From SZUA-444 sp965226565 (lineage in GTDB: Bacteria; Bacillota; Clostridia; Oscillospirales; Ruminococcaceae): 64,000 nt of DNA. Each line of letters opens with the position of its first letter. The first letter of the stretch is position 1. The notes beneath the pieces were generated by a model. It saw only the letters and a program-made list of their open reading frames with translations. It did not search any database and was not told the origin of the DNA. The stretch is from contig CBDDDI010000005.1 of NCBI GenBank assembly GCA_965226565.1, positions 62,001 to 126,000 of the forward strand, in the 5' to 3' direction. The translations under genes were made by a program, and so were the position numbers. Positions 63,154 to 64,000 of the stretch are shown here, piece after piece.

Positions 63154-63507
63154 TTAATCTAAATATTTTTTATAATCAATTTTTTCTCCATTAGACCACA
63201 GCTTATCGAGTGAATAATACTCTCTTGCTTCTTTATGAAAAATATGAACAACTATATCACTATAATCTAAAATAATCCAGTTAGCACTTGCGTAACCTTC
63301 TATTCTTACAGGAATTATATCTTTTTGTTTTAATTTAAATTCAACTTCATCTGCTAATGCTTTAGCTTGTGTTACATTAGTTGCAGAAGCAATTACAAAA
63401 TAATCAGATATTATAGATAAATCTTTTATAGATATAATCTCAATATCCTCAGCTTTTTTATTATCAAGAATTTTAGATATTAATTTTATTTTATCAATTG
63501 TTTCCAT
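63154..63507 (-). CDS. rsfS: Ribosomal silencing factor RsfS
   Basis: 117 residues from ATG 63507, which has AGAGGTG before it; the frame is open 21 codons further upstream without a ribosome site. RsfS binds L14 on the 50S subunit and blocks subunit joining in starvation. Motifs: DYFVIASATNVTQAKALADEV, YASANWIILDYSDIVVHIFHKEAREYYSLDKLW. It follows yqeK by 34 bases, the usual nadD-yqeK-rsfS order in Bacillota. Confidence 0.96.
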   Translation of the reverse strand: METIDKIKLISKILDNKKAEDIEIISIKDLSIISDYFVIASATNVTQAKALADEVEFKLKQKDIIPVRIEGYASANWIILDYSDIVVHIFHKEAREYYSLDKLWSNGEKIDYKKYLD

Positions 63508-63541
63508 ACTTTCACCTCTAATTTTTGTTGTTAATTTATTT

Positions 63542-64000
63542 TTAACGGCTTGCGTATTGATTATATGCAAAAAATGTACTAGGAGGAATAAGAGAACCTT
63601 TTGAAACCAAAATATTAATTGATTTTTTTAATCCAATAAGCATTCCTATATCAAGACTATTTCTGCAAGCTTTTCTTATATCATCAACACCATCGAAATT
63701 TCTATCAGCGCAAGTATAATCTGCTAAATATACTATTTTCTCAAGTGGCGACATTCCAGCTCTTGCAACAGTATGATAACGAACAGAATTTATTAAATCC
63801 ATATCATCAATTTTCAATATGTTTTTAATATATTCAGCTCCACTAATTGCATGCCAAAGCTTTTTAGAACTTTTTTCTTCATCCGAAACATCCATATAAG
63901 AATTTGTAACAAAAGCTTCATTATTATCATCCGGCATTTCTTTACATATATCATGCAAAAGTCCTGCAAGATAAGCTTGTTCACTGTCATGTCCAAATCT
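63542..64000 (-). CDS. yqeK: YqeK-like HD domain hydrolase (partial, runs off the right edge)
   Basis: The last 152 codons of a minus-strand gene; the 5' end lies beyond base 64000. The HD motif is visible at the edge as AGLLHDICKEMP, with an upstream HDSEQAY. It continues with YHTVARAGMSPLEKIVYLADYTCADR, the characteristic segment of YqeK proteins, which hydrolyse symmetrical dinucleoside tetraphosphates (Ap4A) to ADP. It is followed by rsfS, the normal neighbour. Confidence 0.92.
   Translation of the reverse strand, partial: RFGHDSEQAYLAGLLHDICKEMPDDNNEAFVTNSYMDVSDEEKSSKKLWHAISGAEYIKNILKIDDMDLINSVRYHTVARAGMSPLEKIVYLADYTCADRNFDGVDDIRKACRNSLDIGMLIGLKKSINILVSKGSLIPPSTFFAYNQYASR

Noticed and set aside
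1..64000. Prophage, insertion sequence, CRISPR array, tRNA or rRNA genes
   Set aside because: No transposase, integrase, phage structural gene, regularly spaced repeat or recognisable tRNA/rRNA sequence was seen on either strand.

Overview
The window is AT-rich (roughly 28% GC by eye) and reads as the chromosome of an anaerobic low-GC Clostridia (Bacillota) bacterium. The basis is consensus Gram-positive promoters and ribosome binding sites, an oxygen-sensitive ThiH, pyruvate formate-lyase, LL-diaminopimelate aminotransferase, type III glutamine synthetase, an LtaS-like enzyme, and small clostridial families (DUF4250, CD1247-like, TSCPD). I see no tRNA, rRNA, CRISPR array, insertion sequence or prophage. 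Both edges are open: the right edge cuts a yqeK-like gene.

Layout, left to right. 1-4340: a DUF4250 protein, guaA, a BCCT osmolyte transporter and a small orphan gene. 4342-7270 (minus): thiS-thiF-thiG-thiH behind a canonical TPP riboswitch. 7340-8712: two exported or anchored proteins of unknown function. 8854-22220: a nitrogen-assimilation block with an ANTAR regulator (NitR-like) and a glutamine-synthetase-like gene on minus, and divergent glnN, amtB fused to PII, gltB, gltD and dapL on plus. 22349-29034: a heavy-metal-domain-like peptide, then an ABC-2 exporter with an unexpected substrate-binding lipoprotein, a small secreted protein and a second lipoprotein. 29389-35809: an RND/MMPL transporter with a giant GLUG/coiled-coil surface partner and a divergent TetR repressor. 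35859-39622: an FNT channel, pflA and pflB. 39954-50697: thioesterase, LtaS-like sulfatase, typA, TSCPD protein, malic enzyme, PHP phosphoesterase, pseudouridine synthase, CPBP protease, DUF2156 and GNAT. 50739-55200 (minus): thiD-thiE-thiM-thiW and thiC, with a second canonical TPP riboswitch before thiC and an aberrant TPP-like leader before thiW. 55264-64000 (minus): metK with a SAM-I riboswitch, CD1247-like, efp, aminopeptidase P, endonuclease IV, YqeG phosphatase, rpsU, leuS, rsfS and yqeK.

The two most interesting themes are RNA-based. (1) All four nitrogen transcription units (glnA-like/nitR, glnN, amtB-PII, gltBD) have a leader in which a small hairpin with a hexaloop carrying A at position 1 and G at position 4 (the ANTAR recognition rule) overlaps the 5' arm of an intrinsic terminator. 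The ANTAR protein encoded here therefore probably antiterminates the whole block. Its receiver domain lacks the phosphorylation residues. The glutamine synthetase encoded with it has lost conserved catalytic positions, while the type III enzyme next door looks intact. (2) The thiW-thiM-thiE-thiD leader keeps the pyrimidine-sensing half of the TPP riboswitch but has a plain hairpin where the diphosphate-sensing arm should be. It may be a riboswitch variant with a different ligand or a decayed aptamer.

Thiamine genes here cover both de novo synthesis (thiC, thiS/F/G/H, thiD, thiE) and thiazole salvage (thiW, thiM). All functional assignments are from reading motifs and family knowledge; no database search was possible.
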